Source of the DNA: Janthinobacterium fluminis
GTDB taxonomy: Bacteria > Pseudomonadota > Gammaproteobacteria > Burkholderiales > Burkholderiaceae_D
DNA: 64,000 nucleotides
Direction of reading: 5' to 3'
Assembly: GCF_028595325.1 (NCBI RefSeq)
Contig: NZ_JAQQXR010000008.1
Span: forward strand, 124,001-188,000
In this document: positions 63,057 to 64,000 of the stretch, piece by piece
Layout of the letters: every line of letters starts with the position of its first letter
Numbering within the stretch: the stretch's first letter is position 1
Made by a program: the position numbers and the translations under genes
The notes under the pieces: model-generated
What the model was told of the DNA's origin: nothing
Seen by the model: only the letters and a program-made list of their open reading frames with translations
Databases searched by the model: none

Positions 63057-64000
63057 ATGGCCGTCAACTCCCCCAAACCCGTCGCCGCAGACTTGAAAGC
63101 CGTCGCCGGCATCGACATCGGCGTCGCCGAAGCCGGTATCAAGAAACCGAACCGCAAGGATTTGCTGGTGTTGAAACTGGCGCCGACGGCGACCGTGTCG
63201 GGCGTGTTCACGCTGAACCGCTTCTGCGCCGCGCCCGTGCAAGTGTGCAAGACCAACCTGGCGGCCGTGACGGCCGGCGCCGCGCCTATCCGCGCGCTGC
63301 TGGTCAACACCGGCAACGCCAACGCCGGCACCGGCGAGTCCGGCCTGGCCGACGCCCAGGCCAGTTGCGCCGCGCTGGCCCAGCTGCTCGGCTGCGCGCC
63401 GGGCCAGATCCTGCCGTTTTCGACCGGCGTGATCCTCGAACCGCTGCCGCTGCAGCGCCTGGTGGCCGGCCTGCCGCAAGCCGTATCCGCGCTGACCGCC
63501 GACAACTGGTTCGGCGCCGCCGAGGCCATCATGACCACCGACACGCAGCCGAAGGCGGCCTCGCGCACGGTCGTCATCGACGGCCACACGGTGACGCTGA
63601 CCGGCATCAGCAAGGGCGCCGGCATGATCAAGCCGAACATGGCGACCATGCTGGGCTTCCTCGCCTTCGACGCCAGCGTCGCCCAGCCGGTGCTGGACCA
63701 GCTGGTCAAGCAGGCCGCCGACAAGTCGTTCAACTGCATCACCATCGATGGCGACACCTCGACCAACGACTCCTTCATGGTCGTGGCGACCGGCGCCGGC
63801 ACGCTGCGCGTGGACGCCGTCGACTCGCCGCAGTACGCGGCGCTGGCCGCCGCCGTGACCGAATTGTCGACCTTCCTGGCGCAGGCGATCGTGCGCGACG
63901 GCGAGGGCGCCACCAAGTTCATGACGGTCACCGTGGAAGCGGGCCGCAACAGCGAGGAGTGCCGCAAGATCGCCTACTCGATCGCCCATTCGCCGCTGGT
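63057..64000 (+). CDS. argJ: Bifunctional ornithine acetyltransferase / N-acetylglutamate synthase (3' end outside window)
   Basis: The first 314 codons of ArgJ, which recycles the acetyl group from N-acetylornithine to glutamate in arginine synthesis. N-terminal [58 protein letters not shown], and the self-cleavage site [20 protein letters not shown], where the Thr after NMA becomes the nucleophile, are all present. ATG at 63057 (AGAAGAATTC upstream). The frame is open to the window's end. Location after secA is common in betaproteobacteria. Confidence 0.97.
   Translation, partial: MAVNSPKPVAADLKAVAGIDIGVAEAGIKKPNRKDLLVLKLAPTATVSGVFTLNRFCAAPVQVCKTNLAAVTAGAAPIRALLVNTGNANAGTGESGLADAQASCAALAQLLGCAPGQILPFSTGVILEPLPLQRLVAGLPQAVSALTADNWFGAAEAIMTTDTQPKAASRTVVIDGHTVTLTGISKGAGMIKPNMATMLGFLAFDASVAQPVLDQLVKQAADKSFNCITIDGDTSTNDSFMVVATGAGTLRVDAVDSPQYAALAAAVTELSTFLAQAIVRDGEGATKFMTVTVEAGRNSEECRKIAYSIAHSPL

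Noticed and set aside
63038..63989. Two minus-strand frames of about 310 codons opposite argJ
   Set aside because: They are shadows of argJ, whose motifs are unmistakable.

Overview
The window is a dense, high-GC (roughly two-thirds G+C by eye) chromosomal segment of a Gram-negative betaproteobacterium. Gene content and protein sequence style point to the Oxalobacteraceae (Massilia / Duganella / Janthinobacterium group): an aa3 oxidase cluster with a cytochrome c domain on CoxB, the ftsY-ftsE-ftsX-rpoH block, a complete dcw cluster running into peroxiredoxin-lpxC-dciA-secA, and argJ after secA. Species cannot be fixed from the sequence alone. No tRNA, rRNA, CRISPR array, insertion sequence or prophage was seen; the one structural RNA is RNase P RNA.

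Layout. 1-8067: aa3-type cytochrome c oxidase structural genes (coxB 3' end, coxA, coxC) interleaved with assembly genes (a 35-residue protein, ctaG, a DUF2970 protein, SURF1, two SCO-type copper proteins, ctaA, ctaB). Together they build subunits I-III, make haem A and load copper. 8116-14885: accessory genes (AI-2E-type permease, two orphan periplasmic binding proteins, a CNNM/HlyC protein, an AAHS-type MFS transporter, a NhaR-like LysR regulator). 14988-18236: a small tellurium-resistance-type operon (DUF475, TerD, AIM24-like, TerD) closed by a terminator. 18245-24928: MAPEG protein, orphan ABC binding protein, rhodanese, an ABC exporter whose permease is fused to a CPBP protease, a lipoprotein and a small RHH-like protein. 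25008-29010: rpoH, ftsX, ftsE, ftsY, with a CIRCE/HrcA operator laid over the rpoH promoter. 29112-34449: a MerR-type regulator with a cobalamin-binding domain, a major porin with a long leader, a secreted unknown protein and an orphan acetolactate-synthase-like enzyme. 34571-35643: a REP-like palindrome, rnpB, an AT-rich island and the mra promoter with MraZ boxes. 35644-52752: the dcw cluster mraZ-rsmH-ftsL-ftsI-murE-murF-mraY-murD-ftsW-murG-murC-ddl-ftsQ-ftsA-ftsZ, mostly overlapping by 1-4 bases. 52913-59059: peroxiredoxin, EamA transporter, lpxC, dciA, secA. 59113-62806: a minus-strand operon of outer-membrane barrel, small phosphate-binding-like protein and sensor kinase, behind a perfect FNR-type box. 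63057-end: 5' part of argJ.

Most of the window is conserved housekeeping. The parts most worth a second look are regulatory or accessory: the CIRCE-covered rpoH promoter, the FNR box and 20-bp-phased repeats ahead of the barrel/binding-protein/kinase operon, the possibly leaderless lpxC mRNA, the REP-like palindrome against the rnpB promoter, the AT-rich island before mraZ, the permease-protease fusion and the cobalamin-type MerR regulator. None is proven to be a new system. All motif calls and base counts were made by reading the sequence; no database search was run.
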